Shown: in pieces, positions 25,022 to 43,775 of the stretch | Position numbering within the stretch: position 1 is the first letter of the stretch | Layout of the letters: the number at the start of each line of letters is the position of its first letter | NCBI RefSeq assembly: GCF_045679555.1 | Contig: NC_092093.1 | Coordinates: 65,483,575-65,547,574 of the forward strand | DNA from: Salvelinus alpinus | Lineage: Eukaryota; Chordata; Actinopteri; Salmoniformes; Salmonidae | Length of the DNA: 64,000 nucleotides | Reading direction: 5' to 3' | Translations under genes and position numbers: made by a program | Notes under the pieces: model-generated | The model's database searches: none | What the model was told of the DNA's origin: nothing | What the model saw: the letters and a program-made list of their open reading frames with translations, nothing else

Positions 25022-26446
25022 ACAGTGCATTCGGATTAAATAAAATGTTTTCCTCATCAATCTACACACAATACCCCATAATGACAAAGTGAAAACAGGT
25101 TTTAGACATTTTTGCACATGAATAAAAACCAGAAATACCTTATTTACACAAGTATTCATACCCTTTGCTATGAGACTCGAACTTGAGCTCAGGTGCATCC
25201 TGTTTCCATTGATCATCCTTGAGATGTTTCTACAACTTGATTGGAGTCCACCTGTGGTAAAAGGCACACACCTGTCTATATAAGGTCACACGGTTGACAG
25301 TGCAAGTCAGAGCCATAACCAAGCCATTAGGTCGAAGGAATTGTCCATAGAGCTCCAAGACAGGATTGTGTAGAGGCACAGATCTGGGGAATGGTACCAA
25401 AAAAATACTGCGTGATTGAAGGTCCCCAAGAATACAGTGGACTCCATTTTCCTTAAAAGGAAGAAGTTCAGAACTACCAAGACTCTTCCTACAGCTGGCT
25501 GCCTGGCCAAACTGAGCAATCGGGGGAGAAGGACCTTTCTCAGGGAGGTGACCAAGAACCCGATGGTCAATCTGACAGAGCTCTAGAGTTCCTCTGTGGA
25601 GATGGGAGAACCTTCAAGAAGGACAACCATCTCTGCAGCACTCCACCAATCAGGCCTTTATGGTAGAGTGGCCAGATGGAAGCCACTCCTCTGTAAAAGG
25701 CACATGACGGCCCGCTTGGAGTTTGCCAAGTGGCACCTAAAGAATTCTCAGCCCATGAGAAACTAGATTCTCTGGACTGATGAAACCAAGATTGAACTCT
25801 TTGGCCTGAATGCCATGCGTCACATCTTGAGGAAACCTGGCACCATCCCTACAGTGAAGCATGGTGGTGGCAGCATCATGTTGTGGGGATGTTTTTTAGC
25901 AGCAAGGACTGGGAGATTAGTCAGGATCGAGGGAAAGATGAATGGAGCAAAGTACAGAGATTCTTGATGAAAACCTGCTCCAGAAACTCAGGACCTCAGA
26001 CTGGGGCGAAGGTTCATCTTCCAACAGGACAACGCAGGAGTTGCTTCGGAACAAGTCTCTAAATGTCCACGAGTGGCCCAGCCAGAGCCCGGACTTGAAC
26101 CCAATCTAACATCTCTGGAGAGACCTGAAAATAGCTGTGCAGCGACGCTCCCCATCCAACCTGACAGAGCTTGAGAGGATCTGCAGAGAAGAACGGGAGA
26201 AACTCCCCAAATACAGGTGTGCCAAGCTTGTAGTGTCATACCCAAGAAGACTCAAGGCAGTAATCGCTGCAAAAGGTGATTCAACAAAGTCCTGAGTAAA
26301 GGGTCTGAATAGTTATTTAAATGTCATATTTCCATTTTTTTTAATACATTTTCAAAAATGCCTGTTTTGCTTTGTCATTATGGGGTATTGTATGAGGCGA
26401 AAAAACTATTTAATACATTTTAGAATAAGGCTGTAACTTAAATTTC
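25022..26446 (+). mobile_element. Tc1-like transposon, decayed
   Basis: Begins CAGTGCATTCGGATTAAATA and ends near TTTTAGAATAAGGCTGTAAC, diverged ends of the salmonid Tc1-like family with CATTATGGGGTATTGT near the right end. Transposase pieces lie on the plus strand. The N-terminal region is near 25330-25600, and ATCCCTACAGTGAAGCATGG is near 25846. The second catalytic Asp block is deleted near 26030, and PDLNP is followed by a stop where IEHL is expected (near 26105). Dead. Confidence 0.9.
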
Positions 26447-26449
26447 CAC

Positions 26450-27186
26450 AGGCAGTGCCATGGTGAAACTTGCATTCCTGTAGATTTGAAATAATTGGAT
26501 GGTGAAACTTAATAGCCAACCAGAAAAGCAATTCAGGCATTCTTGAAAGTCAGGATAATCCTTGTCCTGCAAAGAAACATTATTTTTATAGAATTTTTTT
26601 CTATTTTACAAGCAGTAGGCATTTTGAATTAAATGTGGAGTGGAGCTTATAGTTACATATTCGGCAATCATAATTTATCTAAAAAACACAGTCTCCATCA
26701 TCATTTGTTGCAATAAAGAAATAAAAAAAATCTACCTGTCGAACTCATAAAAATGTTGTCTGTCTTTAGAAAATGTCTCCTATATGTCGTTTCCATTACA
26801 CAAGTCGCAATGTTTTTTTTGCGAAATTGCTTTTGTAGAATAAACCTGTGTCAATGGAAACCTGCCTAATGCCATGTTGATCTGAGCCTTGCTTTTGGAA
26901 AACCACTCCCCGACGATCGTCTACAGTCAGTTGCTTTAGCCTTACTACTCAAACGATCCCACTATCTGGCTGCTGCTTGTGGCAACATCATCTAGCTGAG
27001 TCTACCTTTCAATTTTAAAGTCTATCTTAAAAAACCTCTTAAGGATCGGAACCTTTTTTTAATATTCGCCTAAAATGACGTACCCAAATCTAACTGCCTG
27101 TAGCTCAGGCCCTGAAGCAAGGATATGCATATTCTTGATACCATTTGAAAGGAAACACTTGTGGAAATGTGAAGAATTTAGGAAAA
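26450..27186. other. Intergenic sequence, nothing recognised
   Basis: No ORF or named repeat; AT-rich. Confidence 0.3.
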
Positions 27187-27188
27187 TA

Positions 27189-28766
27189 CACTGCTCAAAA
27201 AATAAAGGGAACACTTAAACAACACAATGTAACTCCAAGTCAATCACACTTCTGTGAAATCAAACTGTCCACTTAGGAAGCAACACTGATTGACAATACA
27301 TTTCACATGCTGTTGTGCAAATGGAATAGACAAAAGGTGGAAATTATAGGCAATTAGCAAGACACCCCCAATAAAGGAGTGGTTTTGCAGGTGGTGACCA
27401 GAGACCACTTCTCAGTTCCTATGCTTCCTGGCTGATGTTTTGGTCACTTGAATGCTGGCGGTGCTTTCACTCTAGTGGTAGCATGAGACGGAGTCTACAA
27501 CCCACACAAGTGGCTCAGGTAGTGCAGCTCATCCAGGATGGCACATCAATGCGAGCTGTGGCAAGAAGGTTTGCTGTGTCTGTCAGCGTAGTGTCCAGAG
27601 CATGGAGGCGCTACCAGGAGACAGGCCAGTACATCAGGAGACGTGGAGGAGGCCGTAGGAGGGCAACAACCCAGCAGCAGGACCGCTACCTCCGCCTTTG
27701 TGCAAGGAGGAGCAGGTGGAGCACTGCCAGAGCCCTGCAAAATGACCTCCCGCAGGCCACAAATGTGCATGTGTCTGCTCAAACGGTCAGAAACAGACTC
27801 CATGAGGGTGGTATGAGGGCCCGACGTCCACAGGTGGGGGTTGTGCTTTCAGCCCAACACCGTGCAGGACGTTTGGCATTTGCCAGAGAACACCAAGATT
27901 GGCAAATTCGCCACTGGCGCCCTGTGCTCTTCACAGATGAAAGCAGGTTCACACTGAGCACATGTGACAGACGTGACAGAGTCTGGAGACGTCGTGGAGA
28001 ACGTTCTGCTGCCTGCAACATCCTCCAGCATGACCGGTTTGGCGGTGGGTCAGTCATGGTGTGGGGTGGCATTTCTTTGTGGGGCCGCACAGCCCTCCAT
28101 GTGCTCGCCAGAGGTAGCCTGACTGCCATTAGGTACCGAGATGAGATCCTCAGACCCCTTGTGAGACTATATGCTGGTGCGGTTGGCCCTGGGTTCCTCC
28201 TAATGCAAGACAATGCTAGACCTCATGTGGCTGAAGTGTGTCAGCAGTTCCTGCAAGAGGAAGGCATTGATGCTATGGACTGGCCCGCCCGTTCCCCAGA
28301 CCTGAATACAATTGAGCACATCTGGGACATCATGTCTCGCTCCATCCACCGACGCCACGTTGCACCACAGACTGTCCAGGAGTTGGCGGATGCTTTAGTC
28401 CAGGTCTGGGAGGAGATCCCTCAGGAGACCATCCGCCACCTCATCAGGAGCATGCCCAGGCGTTGTAGGGAGGTCATACAGGCACGTGGAGGCCACACAC
28501 ACTACTGAGCCTCATTTTGACTTGTTTTAAGGACATTACATCAAAGTTGGATCAGCCTGTAGTGTGGTTTTCCACTTTAATTTTGAGTGTGACTCCAAAT
28601 CCAGTCCTCCATGGGTTGATAAAGTTGATTTCCATTGATCATTTTTGTGTGATTTTGTTGTAAGCACATTCAACTATGTAAAGAAAAAAGTATTTAATAA
28701 GAATATTTCATTCATTCAGATCTAGGATGTGTTATTTTAGTGTTCCCTTTATTTTTTTGAGCAGTG
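27189..28766 (+). mobile_element. Tc1-like transposon, apparently complete, with TA target duplication
   Basis: Terminal inverted repeats CACTGCTCAAAAAATAAAGG and the complement of TTATTTTTTTGAGCAGTG (one extra A) are bounded by TA on each side. Length 1578 bp. It carries one uninterrupted transposase frame, so it is the youngest-looking DNA transposon in the window. Confidence 0.95.
27483..28508 (+). CDS. Tc1-like transposase, intact frame (341 residues)
   Basis: DDE transposase that cuts and pastes its own element at TA. I chose the ATG at 27483 ([15 protein letters not shown]); the frame is open 16 codons further upstream. The N-terminal helix-turn-helix DNA-binding part ([20 protein letters not shown], about residues 27-46) is followed by a basic segment ([10 protein letters not shown]). 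The catalytic triad is visible as [18 protein letters not shown] and [11 protein letters not shown], with 34 residues between the second Asp and the Glu, the DD34E spacing of Tc1. The C-terminus is ARGGHTHY. The usual PDLNPIE reads PDLNTIE here, a Pro to Thr change next to the catalytic Glu that might lower activity. There is no sign of host use. Confidence 0.93.
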   Translation: MRRSLQPTQVAQVVQLIQDGTSMRAVARRFAVSVSVVSRAWRRYQETGQYIRRRGGGRRRATTQQQDRYLRLCARRSRWSTARALQNDLPQATNVHVSAQTVRNRLHEGGMRARRPQVGVVLSAQHRAGRLAFAREHQDWQIRHWRPVLFTDESRFTLSTCDRRDRVWRRRGERSAACNILQHDRFGGGSVMVWGGISLWGRTALHVLARGSLTAIRYRDEILRPLVRLYAGAVGPGFLLMQDNARPHVAEVCQQFLQEEGIDAMDWPARSPDLNTIEHIWDIMSRSIHRRHVAPQTVQELADALVQVWEEIPQETIRHLIRSMPRRCREVIQARGGHTHY

Positions 28767-28769
28767 TAT

Positions 28770-29470
28770 AACACATTAGATCTGGTAAAAGATAATACAA
28801 AGAAAGAAAAAAAACATTTTTTTGTACCATCTTTGAAATGCAAGAGAAAGGCCATAATGTATTATTCCAACCCAGGTGCAATTTAGATTTTGGCCACTAG
28901 ATGGCAGCAGTGTATGCGCCAAGTTTTAGACTGATCCGATGAACCATTGCATCTTTGTTAAAATGTTTGTATCAAGACTGCCCAAATGTGCCTAATTTGT
29001 TTATTAAAAACTTTTCAAGTTCAAAACTGTGCACTCTCCTCAAACAATAGCATGGTATTCTTTCACTGTAATAGCTACTGTTAATTGGACAGTGCAGTTA
29101 GATTAACAGGAATATAAGCTTTCTGCCAATATCAGATATATCTATGTTCTGGAAAATGTTCTTGTTACTTACAACCTCATGCTAATAATTCATCATTGGT
29201 TTTAGTTTCAGTTCTAGTTTACTATAATAACCTTGAGGGGAACAATGAAAAAAAGCAGTGGAACTGGCTTTGAGGTTCAGAATTGAATTTGAGGGCTATA
29301 GAACACATGAGATGTGGTTTGTAAAATGAAAATATTGAATGTTTTGTGCATACTGTAGACACTACTACCACAGATAGAACAATGAGACAGATATTTCTGT
29401 TCATTGAAAATATTTCACTGGATGTATAAATGTGAAGCATCCGCTTGGCGTTTCCAAAGCCAAGTGTCTG
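28770..29470. other. Intergenic sequence, nothing recognised
   Basis: No gene. Short frames only; the phrase TTTTGGCCACTAGATGGCAG near 28890 is a dispersed vertebrate repeat/CTCF-like phrase and may be a CTCF-type site. Confidence 0.3.
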
Positions 29471-29475
29471 GCAGT

Positions 29476-30004
29476 GGGAAGAGGTGTCATACTTGAGTAA
29501 AAAGTAAAGATACCTTAATATAAAATGACTCAAGTAAAAGTAACCCAGTAAAATACTACTTGAGTAAAAGTCTAAAAGTATAAGATTTAAATGTACTTAA
29601 GTACAGTGGTGTACTCAATTGTCATTCTTGAGTAAAAGTACAAAGTAAAAGTAAACGCTATACATCAAATTCCTTATATTTAGCAAACCAGATGGCACAA
29701 TTTCCTTTTTTATAACTTTTTTGACAGCTAGTGGCAACTCCAACATTTAGACATAATTTACAAAGGAAGCATTTATGTTTAGTGAGTCTCTTGATAAGTG
29801 TGCGAATTTGATATTTTTCCTGCACTGCTAAGCATTCAAATTGTAACTAGTGTCAGGGAAAATGTATGGAGTAAAAAGTCCATAATTTTCTTTAGGATTG
29901 TAGTGAAGTAAAAGCAGAGAAAAATATAAATAGTAAAGTACAGACTCCCCAAAAAACTACTTAAGTGGTACTTTAAACTATTTTTTACTTAAGTACGTTA
30001 CATG
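29476..30004. mobile_element. hAT-like MITE with TACTTGAGTAAAAGT repeats
   Basis: Internal repeats such as ACTTGAGTAAAAGT and ACTTAAGTAC at both sides, plus TTCCTTATATTTAGCAAACC in the middle, match a common fish non-autonomous repeat by recollection. The flanks on both sides share CTGGCAGTGGGA, probably part of a target duplication. Confidence 0.6.
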
Positions 30005-30704
30005 GCTGGCAGTGGGAGAAGATGCAATGAGATGGATTTTGGCCGATTTTCTGCTTATTTTCTATTATCGATGAAACAATTGATCTCACTACAGTTCTGT
30101 TCCCAAAACTAAAATATGAACAGAGTGGACAAAATTGTATAGACTTTACCCTTTGCTAAAGTTAAAAAAAAGTGCATTGTTTAGGAGTGCAAAGGCGAAT
30201 TTAGTTCATGCACACGCGCATTTCACAGTTAAATAAAGGTTAAATAAATAAAAAATGCACACGCGCACTTTAAACTAGGCGTGCCCTAACGGAAATATGC
30301 GCCAATAGGATCTCGCTAGCTCGTGCTTGGCTCTAACCACCTCCTTGCTAGTTATGCCCACTATGACTCATTCGTTCCCATTTGAAACGACGGGTTTTGG
30401 TCAATCTTGGTTTAGTTATAAAAACCTTTGCTATTACTGTATGAGCAAACTGAACTAACTGAACGAGGCCGATTCGTCTCCCGTGCCATCTACCAATGAG
30501 CGTATGAGAGGGGCGGGACTTAGTAAACTGGATAACCCTAGCGAAGAGGAGGGCTCCTTCTCAATAATCTAAGTGGCTCCCTCTCCTTGTCGACCTCCCT
30601 ACATGATTACAAGTCAGTAAACTCAGTGTAGCTGTAAAGTATGTACAAGAGGATGAACAAGAATTAGATTTTACTGTCATGGGTAAGATGTCAATTGAAT
30701 ACTC

Positions 30705-30864
30705 AGCAAAGAGCTAGGGAGAATAATTGCTTACTCCTCGCGTCCTCTCTCCTCTCTCCTTCCCAAAACCCATTAGATGAGAGCCACTTCTCCTTCAATG
30801 AGTTTTGAGAAGGAGAAGGAAGCTAACGCAATGAGTAAGCAATTATTCTCCCTAGCTCTTTGCT
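30705..30864. repeat. Long perfect inverted repeat (32-bp arms) upstream of EZH2
   Basis: AGCAAAGAGCTAGGGAGAAT... at 30705-30736 has its exact complement at 30833-30864. The 96-bp loop contains further complementary stretches (CTCCTTCCCAAAACCCATT against AATGAGTTTTGAGAAGGAG). The whole could fold as a long hairpin or cruciform. It may be a MITE. Confidence 0.9.
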
Positions 30865-31378
30865 ATCAGTGCATATAGAGAAAAGGTGATGAGAGGAAGC
30901 GACTTTAGACTCTTGAGACTATATCCGACCATAACAAGGTTTCCATGCCATGACCAGAATAAAAATAAAGCAGATATTTACTTTATACACTGTTTTCTAC
31001 AATATAAAACACATCCACCGTTTAGTACATTGCTTTGTGATTTGTATATAACGGTTTTGCTACCAATATTTACTCATATCTACTGAAATTGTACATGACA
31101 CATTTGCTCATGGATTATTAAATATGGTATTACCATGATGAGTCGTAATTGTAAATAGTTGCACATACATGTGGCACCAGGTAATAGAGTAAACACTTCG
31201 CATCTACATCTTTGCTAGGCATTTGTATCGTCGATAACCAAGAGAACAAAGGAAACTTCTCCACATGTCCCCCATTCCAGGGCCCCGTTGTAGCGCGGCC
31301 TATCATTGGCCAGCTCCCTGATACAATCCGACCCATCGCAATGCACCGTAGTGAGAATCTTGAATATCGGCCGCGGTG

Positions 31379-31399
31379 ATTGGCCCATATGTTTGGCGC
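31379..31399. promoter_or_regulatory. Inverted CCAAT box and E2F site at the EZH2 promoter
   Basis: ATTGG (inverted CCAAT, an NF-Y-type site) at 31379-31383 is followed by TTTGGCGC at 31392-31399, an exact match to the E2F consensus TTTSSCGC. They lie just before the noncoding first exon. EZH2 is an established E2F target, so the pair is plausible. Confidence 0.55.
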
Positions 31400-31409
31400 T
31401 CGTTGAAGC

Positions 31410-31795
31410 TGCAGTGGCCGGAGTGGGCGGCGAATGTGAGTGAAAGAGACGGAGAGAGACGTTTGAATAGTTGCTGAGGCGGAAATATAGAAATTGAGAA
31501 ACTGTTCAGTAAAACAGTATATTTTACAAGACGTTAATTCCGCATCAAACTATCCGTGTTATTTCCATTGGGAAGTACATACCAGAAAGAAGCGTAGCGA
31601 GCCGGTGTTGTTCGCTAGCTAGCTAGAGGACGCGCGAGGTGAATTGACTCCCCCTTTCTCTCGCTGCTAACGAGCTAGCCAACAAAACATAGTAACGTTA
31701 GTAATCCAATCCCGATCAACGAAAGATTCTCGCTTGGTGCGTGTCGGATAGATCCCGAGTCACTTCATTGAATGAGGACTGACCCCCCTCTGCAG
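31410..31795 (+). other. EZH2: EZH2 noncoding first exon (5' limit approximate)
   Basis: A CpG-rich stretch ends in CCCCTCTGCAG followed by the donor gtagga at 31796. The next exon in phase is the coding exon at 35768. The start is a guess from the position of the E2F/CCAAT sites. Confidence 0.6.
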
Positions 31796-32611
31796 GTAGG
31801 AAATGCTGTCAAAATATACAATTATTTCCTCTGAAAAAAATAAATAATAGCCACATATGTAACGTTAGCTAGCTATCTCTGTCTTGGTCGCTAGTTAGCT
31901 TGCTAGCTAACCGGTTAGCTAGGTATGGAAGGTTCATGTTAGAGTTGACACATTTATTCCCTTGTTTGATCTGGCTGTTATCTTTGTAAATTATGCCAAT
32001 AAGTTAGCCAGCCAATTAATGTGGCAAGATGACAGTTGTGTAACGTTACTTCACGTTGCAAATTAACTGGAGTGTTTGTCTGCGGTGGAGGCGCGGAAGG
32101 GTTTAACTTTCTTCACTTCAAATCGTACCAGGTTTACACGTTGATTCCCAACATTGAACTTTATTGAACTGTGTAGCGGTGTCATTCATCTTTTTAGCAT
32201 TAGTTAGCTAGCTAAATCGAATTATTTGGCAGGATGGTTTGAAATTGACATTTAGCTAGCTAACATCTGAATTGGGAAATGTGCATGATACTAGCTAGCT
32301 AGTGTTCGCTACAATTCTATCAAAAAAATTGTCACATTTGACATGACAGCAATCGATTTGGCGACAGCAATAAAATCAAAGCGGAGTGATCAGAATTAGG
32401 TTCTAATGTGTGTCACTCGAGGCAGTTGAGAGCGAAAGGTGAAAGCCTTCCCTACTCTGATATACTTGTTGTTCTTCACATTTCCAATAGGGGCGCTATT
32501 TAGCCACTTGCCACTACATACCAGTAATATGGCACTAGTCTAGTACAGAATAGAACTCGCCAGCTTGTAGTCCTAAAAACCGGAAATGATTTACCTCTGG
32601 TTCGTTTAGAC

Positions 32612-33749
32612 CAGGGGTGTCAAACTCATTTCGCATCGTGGGCCACATACGGCCTAGGGAGATGTCAAGTGGGCCGGACCATTAAAATTATACCATACTC
32701 TGCTATAAATAACCAAAATATCATGTCTTTCCTTTGTTTTGGTGTAAAGAAGCACAAGAACATTAGGAAAATATTGAAATTTAATGAACTATCCTTTTAC
32801 AAAACATTTCATGAAACACCTCATATTTCCTTAGACAAATGTGCAATTTACTTTTATCATTCACAAATATGCATTGCAACTGATCCCACTGATTGTACAA
32901 AGGCACAAAACTTTAATTGGTACTGAAAAATATAGTAATGCACTTTAAGATTAAATGAGACTTTTAAAGAAAGGAATTTTTAAACCACTTACACATACGC
33001 ATATAAAATCTAAATGTAATCCCTGCGTACACCTTACAAACTAAGGAGAGTGATTTTAAATGTGTAATGAAGAAAGTGTTCGCCTGTCCTGTAAATCTGT
33101 AAACTTCATACATGAAACATACATACACATACAATACATACTGAAAATTTATGGAGTTGTATGAACAGTAGAATTCCATCACACAACTTTTGTTTTGAAG
33201 CTGCTGACTAACATTAAAGTGCACATTTTTTAAATCACCACAGTAAGGATTCATCTTCACAGAGCTGTATTCTTTCAATGCAAACAGTATCTAAGGCAGC
33301 ATTTTAAAGGTACCGAAATACCGAAACTTGTTGCAAACACACCAAGCACGAAGGTTTTCCGTGCATCTCTGTAAATAAATAGGACGTGGTCCATTTTTCT
33401 TTGAAAATTCTACACTCCTTATCTACTTTTCTCCGTTTGGATAACGACATTTTGGCTAATGAGGGTGTAGCGGAGAGGTAGAGACCAAGGTATTAACAAC
33501 GTCGTAACAAGCAGCAGATGGCGCATTGATACCGTCTGCTGTTTTCAGTCTGTCTCAGTGATGCGGCTTGTCTTCTACTCTGATGGAAAGAGTGCGCCCC
33601 TTAGCGGATAATCCATGAATTGCAGCGAATTAAAAATATTAATTCCATGTCTTTTATGCATTTTTTCCACTTTCAAATTATCCTGCGGGCCTGATCGAAC
33701 CTCCTTGGGGGCCGGTTCCGGCCCGCGGGCCGTATGTTTGACACCCCTG
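32612..33749. mobile_element. Non-autonomous hAT element in EZH2 intron 1
   Basis: Inverted ends CAGGGGTGTCAAACTCATTT and CAGGGGTGTCAAACATACGG (right end complemented) are flanked by the perfect 8-bp duplication GTTTAGAC (32604-32611 and 33750-33757), the hAT hallmark. It is 1138 bp long with no transposase frame. Confidence 0.92.
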
Positions 33750-33799
33750 GTTTAGACATTTCTATGGGGAAGGAATAGGGTTTTTGAATAACCGCCGAT

Positions 33800-34029
33800 A
33801 ATAAGGTCTGACGTTAACACAGGCTTATGAGATCTTATACGTTTTGTTCTATAATGGTAATATCAATCAGTTAACATTACCTTTATGAAGTCTTTATTTG
33901 CGTTATATTTTTTAAAGTATTACATAAATGCTTCAAAATTCACAAAGTGATGTTAGATGATGAAGATTGTCTCATAGAACAAAACGTATAAGATCTCCTA
34001 ACCTGTGTTTACCACAGACACAGGCCTTA
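33800..34029. mobile_element. MITE with ~35-bp inverted ends in EZH2 intron 1
   Basis: AGATCTTATACGTTTTGTTC at 33830-33849 is complementary to the stretch around 33977-33996. The outer parts AAGGTCTG / AAGGCCTG and AACACAGG also match as inverted repeats. No coding content. Confidence 0.7.
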
Positions 34030-34659
34030 TTTTGGGCTTTTATCCAAAAACCGTGTGAAAAAAAAAAAAAAAACTTTGTTCAACGAACCATGGAGGAGTT
34101 AGTGCCTACAAAAAAAGACGCCATTACTATTGCTCTCTATTACCTTTTAATTATAAGATTGTTAATTGTCCCCTCCATCTTTGAGTATTGAGCCCTTCAA
34201 TCTAACATATGAACATGTTTGTTCATATGATTTGACAAATAATTTTCTGTGATGTGTAATTCTACAGTAAGTCATACTCCTTTCCTCTATGCGTGGCGAA
34301 GCCCTAAACATGAGCATCCAGTGTGGTGACTGGTGTAATAAGGTAACAGATTTTCATGGCAGCACCGGATACTGTATTTCCTCAAGGGAGGGGATCCATT
34401 GGGTTAGACCCACCCAGGCAGGACAGATGCACAATATCAGTGCAGATTAAGAAAAGGATACATTCTAGTCATGCATCCTCTAGAGTCTAGACAGAGCTAT
34501 AGGCAGTGGTCTTTCTAGCAGTATGTGATCAGTACGTTGTTTTGGCCAATCACAGACAATGCAATGTATTTATTATGTTTAGTCTGCAGGGTTTTTCTGG
34601 GTAAAAATGGTAGTGGGGGTGGGGCCATGGGCTTGGCCAATGGTGCAGTCACTGACCTA

Positions 34660-34870
34660 AAATGTTAGAGGCCCTCCTGTTGGCCGCAGTGACTAATGTA
34701 GCTGTTTTAAAGATCATGTCCTGCAATTCTACACATTTTGCCATGAGGCTAAGAGAAAAAGGTGCCGTTTTAAAGCTAATTTCGTGCCGTGGGGCTGAGA
34801 TAACATGTTGCCGTTTTAAAGTTGATTTCCTTCAATTCTACACATTTCACCATGGCTTATGCTATCTGAG
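34660..34870 (+). repeat. Three diverged copies of a short unit in EZH2 intron 1
   Basis: The phrase GCTGTTTTAAAG / GCCGTTTTAAAG recurs at about 34702, 34764 and 34812. Two copies are followed by AATTCTACACATTT. It is a dispersed repeat of unknown family. Confidence 0.5.
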
Positions 34871-35630
34871 TGACTCAAACATTATAACAAATCAATGGGT
34901 GCCCCATGCCATGACAAAAATACTCCTGAATGCATAATTTTGGGAATTTGACTGGCTAGTGTTTATTTTGGTGATTGTTAGTTCTAAGATTATCTTATAA
35001 AAAAGATACAGGTCCATTATCTTTTCTACGTACTTTATATCTGGTTTTAGTCATTTTAATTTTACACTGAAACATTTTTCCATCCCCCAAATTATAAAAT
35101 AAATATATAATTGTACTGTTTGGACATAGGAGGCTGGAAAAAACACTATGCAGGAAAAAAAACCTGAGTGTGTAATGTACAGTGTCTATTTTGTATACAG
35201 CAGTACTGTGTTGGTAAGACAATTTCCCCTTGGGGACATTAAAGTTCATCCTATTCTAGACAGCAGTCACGTAGCAGACGCACAACTCTAATTTGATTTC
35301 TGTTGCCAATGACTTGGAACTAGGGCCCTCTCCAGCATCCGTTTCTCCAGGCCTTATTGAGCAGAGAGACGCGGATGTTATTATGGAGACTTCAATACTG
35401 TGTTTAGTTGGAACTGAGCATGTGTAATGGAAGCCAGCAAAGACTGATTTGTGATTTATGTTTTACCCCAAGTAAATGGACAATGAATTTGAAACATGCA
35501 ACCAGAAATTAGTTTGGGGGTGTTTCCCCTTATTTGCATGACTATGAACTGGCCTGGCATGACTGTCTCAGTGCAGCTGTAGAAAGGGAGTAGAGGTGGG
35601 AATAGAAACTGAAACAGCCGTTGACTCTGA

Positions 35631-42076
<6,446 letters not shown>

Positions 42077-43660
42077 TCCCCTCTTCTACCTCTAGATCAA
42101 AGGCCTTACACACGCACGCACACTTCTCTTCAGGAAACGCAAACGGCTCATTGTCGGAATCCTGGGATGCTTCAAGAATTCTGGGAAGTTTTGACCTTTT
42201 TCCCCCCACTTTGAATAGTTTTTCTACCAACAAATCTTCCTGTTCAGAGTTATGTAGGACTCATTGCTATGGTCACTAGAACAGTCTTTCCTTAATTTAC
42301 AGCTAACAAACACATAAACAGGTCTTAATAAATCCACTGCGGGGATCTCTTTAGCTCTGTTATGCTTTTTATACTTGATCCAAATTCATGTACACAGTGA
42401 CTCAACCATAACAAGTGGTTGTTGAACATTTTACTTAGTCCCTGACCACCAGCTAGACTAAATGCAGGTTAAAAACCTCTGTGACTGACTTTTTCCCCTT
42501 CCCCTAGCCAGTGTCCAAACCTTAGTCTCAGACCCCACAGACGCACTCTTGAATGCCGGAACATTGTTTTGAGACTATAGCCTGATATCTGAGGTGACAG
42601 TGTACGATGCATGTTGACCAGCAGCACTACCTGTTTTTGTTTTTTTCTTTGACTTCTGGTTTATTCCTAAAACTATATTCTGTCTTTCATTTCTTCAAGT
42701 TTTGAACATTTGATGACCATTGACCACCTGAGGCATGCTTTGATACAATCTCTATTCTAGATGGTGCTAACTAAGACGGTGTGATGTTCTCACATTTTAA
42801 AACTTGATGTTTTGTAAATGCCCCCAGGTATCCACTTCTGCTGTGCCTTGAATCTCGTCGTTAGAACACTGAATAGTCACTTGATTAGAGCCCTTAAGTG
42901 TTGATTTATTGATAGATGTATCCTCAATCTGGTTAATGCATGATGACGAAAGCTTCCATGTTTGTAGTCCCGGGAAGACCTCACTGCTACTATAATCTAG
43001 TGATGCCTGGTGCTTGTGAATACTGCAGACTTGAACCAATACAACCAGCCTTGAATAATGTTAAGTAATGTTCACGTCTTCACCTGCAGTGGGACGAACT
43101 GCTCCGATTTATCTCCTGTTTTTACAACTGTAACTTTGTCAACTTTTAGCAGCAACTGAGAGGGCTCTGTAGAGACCTACAGACAGATCTAGATGACTGA
43201 CGGTTGTGTTTAGATGGAAGTCAGGAGCCTATCTTCTTTGTTTTAAGTAGTTTGTTGCTCATGTTAGTACAGGGGTGGGGAACTCTGGTTCTTGGGAGAT
43301 CCATTGATTCAATGTCACAGCTTACACCAGGTCTAAATCGGTCTGACTGGAAAACCAGCAGATACAGCAGCTCCCGAGGACTAGTATCTCACCCATCTGT
43401 TAGGATGTATACTTCCTGAGTTGTAGAGCCAGCTGGCGTCCAGTGGGATTGGACATTACAGAATGTTCATAGAACAGCGGTGCTTCTGTCATATGGAATA
43501 GGGAAACTGCTCTATACAAATTATATATTGAATGTTGTGTAACGTTTCCTCCAGTTGTCTAGCCGGGACCACTACTGTCTGATTTCCAAGGTGCTGATTT
43601 TTACTGTCTTTACAGGGAGTATTGTTCAAAGTGATCCAGAATAAAATAAGAGGAAAATGG
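42077..43660 (+). other. EZH2: EZH2 3' UTR with poly(A) signal
   Basis: Noncoding sequence after the TGA at 42074-42076; the AATAAA at 43640-43645 is the likely end signal. Part of 43265-43375 resembles a dispersed repeat (GAAAACCAGCAG). Confidence 0.6.
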
Positions 43661-43775
43661 TGTCCAATTGTTTTTTTTTAACCACTAACAACCAAAGCCT
43701 TCTCAGATGCATTTTAAAACCACTTCAGTAATGAGTAATTTTGCAGAGTCGTGTTAAACGAGCGGTATAATTAAG

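Noticed and set aside
27546-28213. Minus-strand frames across the Tc1-like transposase
   Set aside because: Shadow frames of a GC-rich coding sequence with no similarity to any family.
28885-28915. CTCF-type site (CCACTAGATGGCAG)
   Set aside because: The core looks right but it is a single short match with no supporting context; kept only as a remark.
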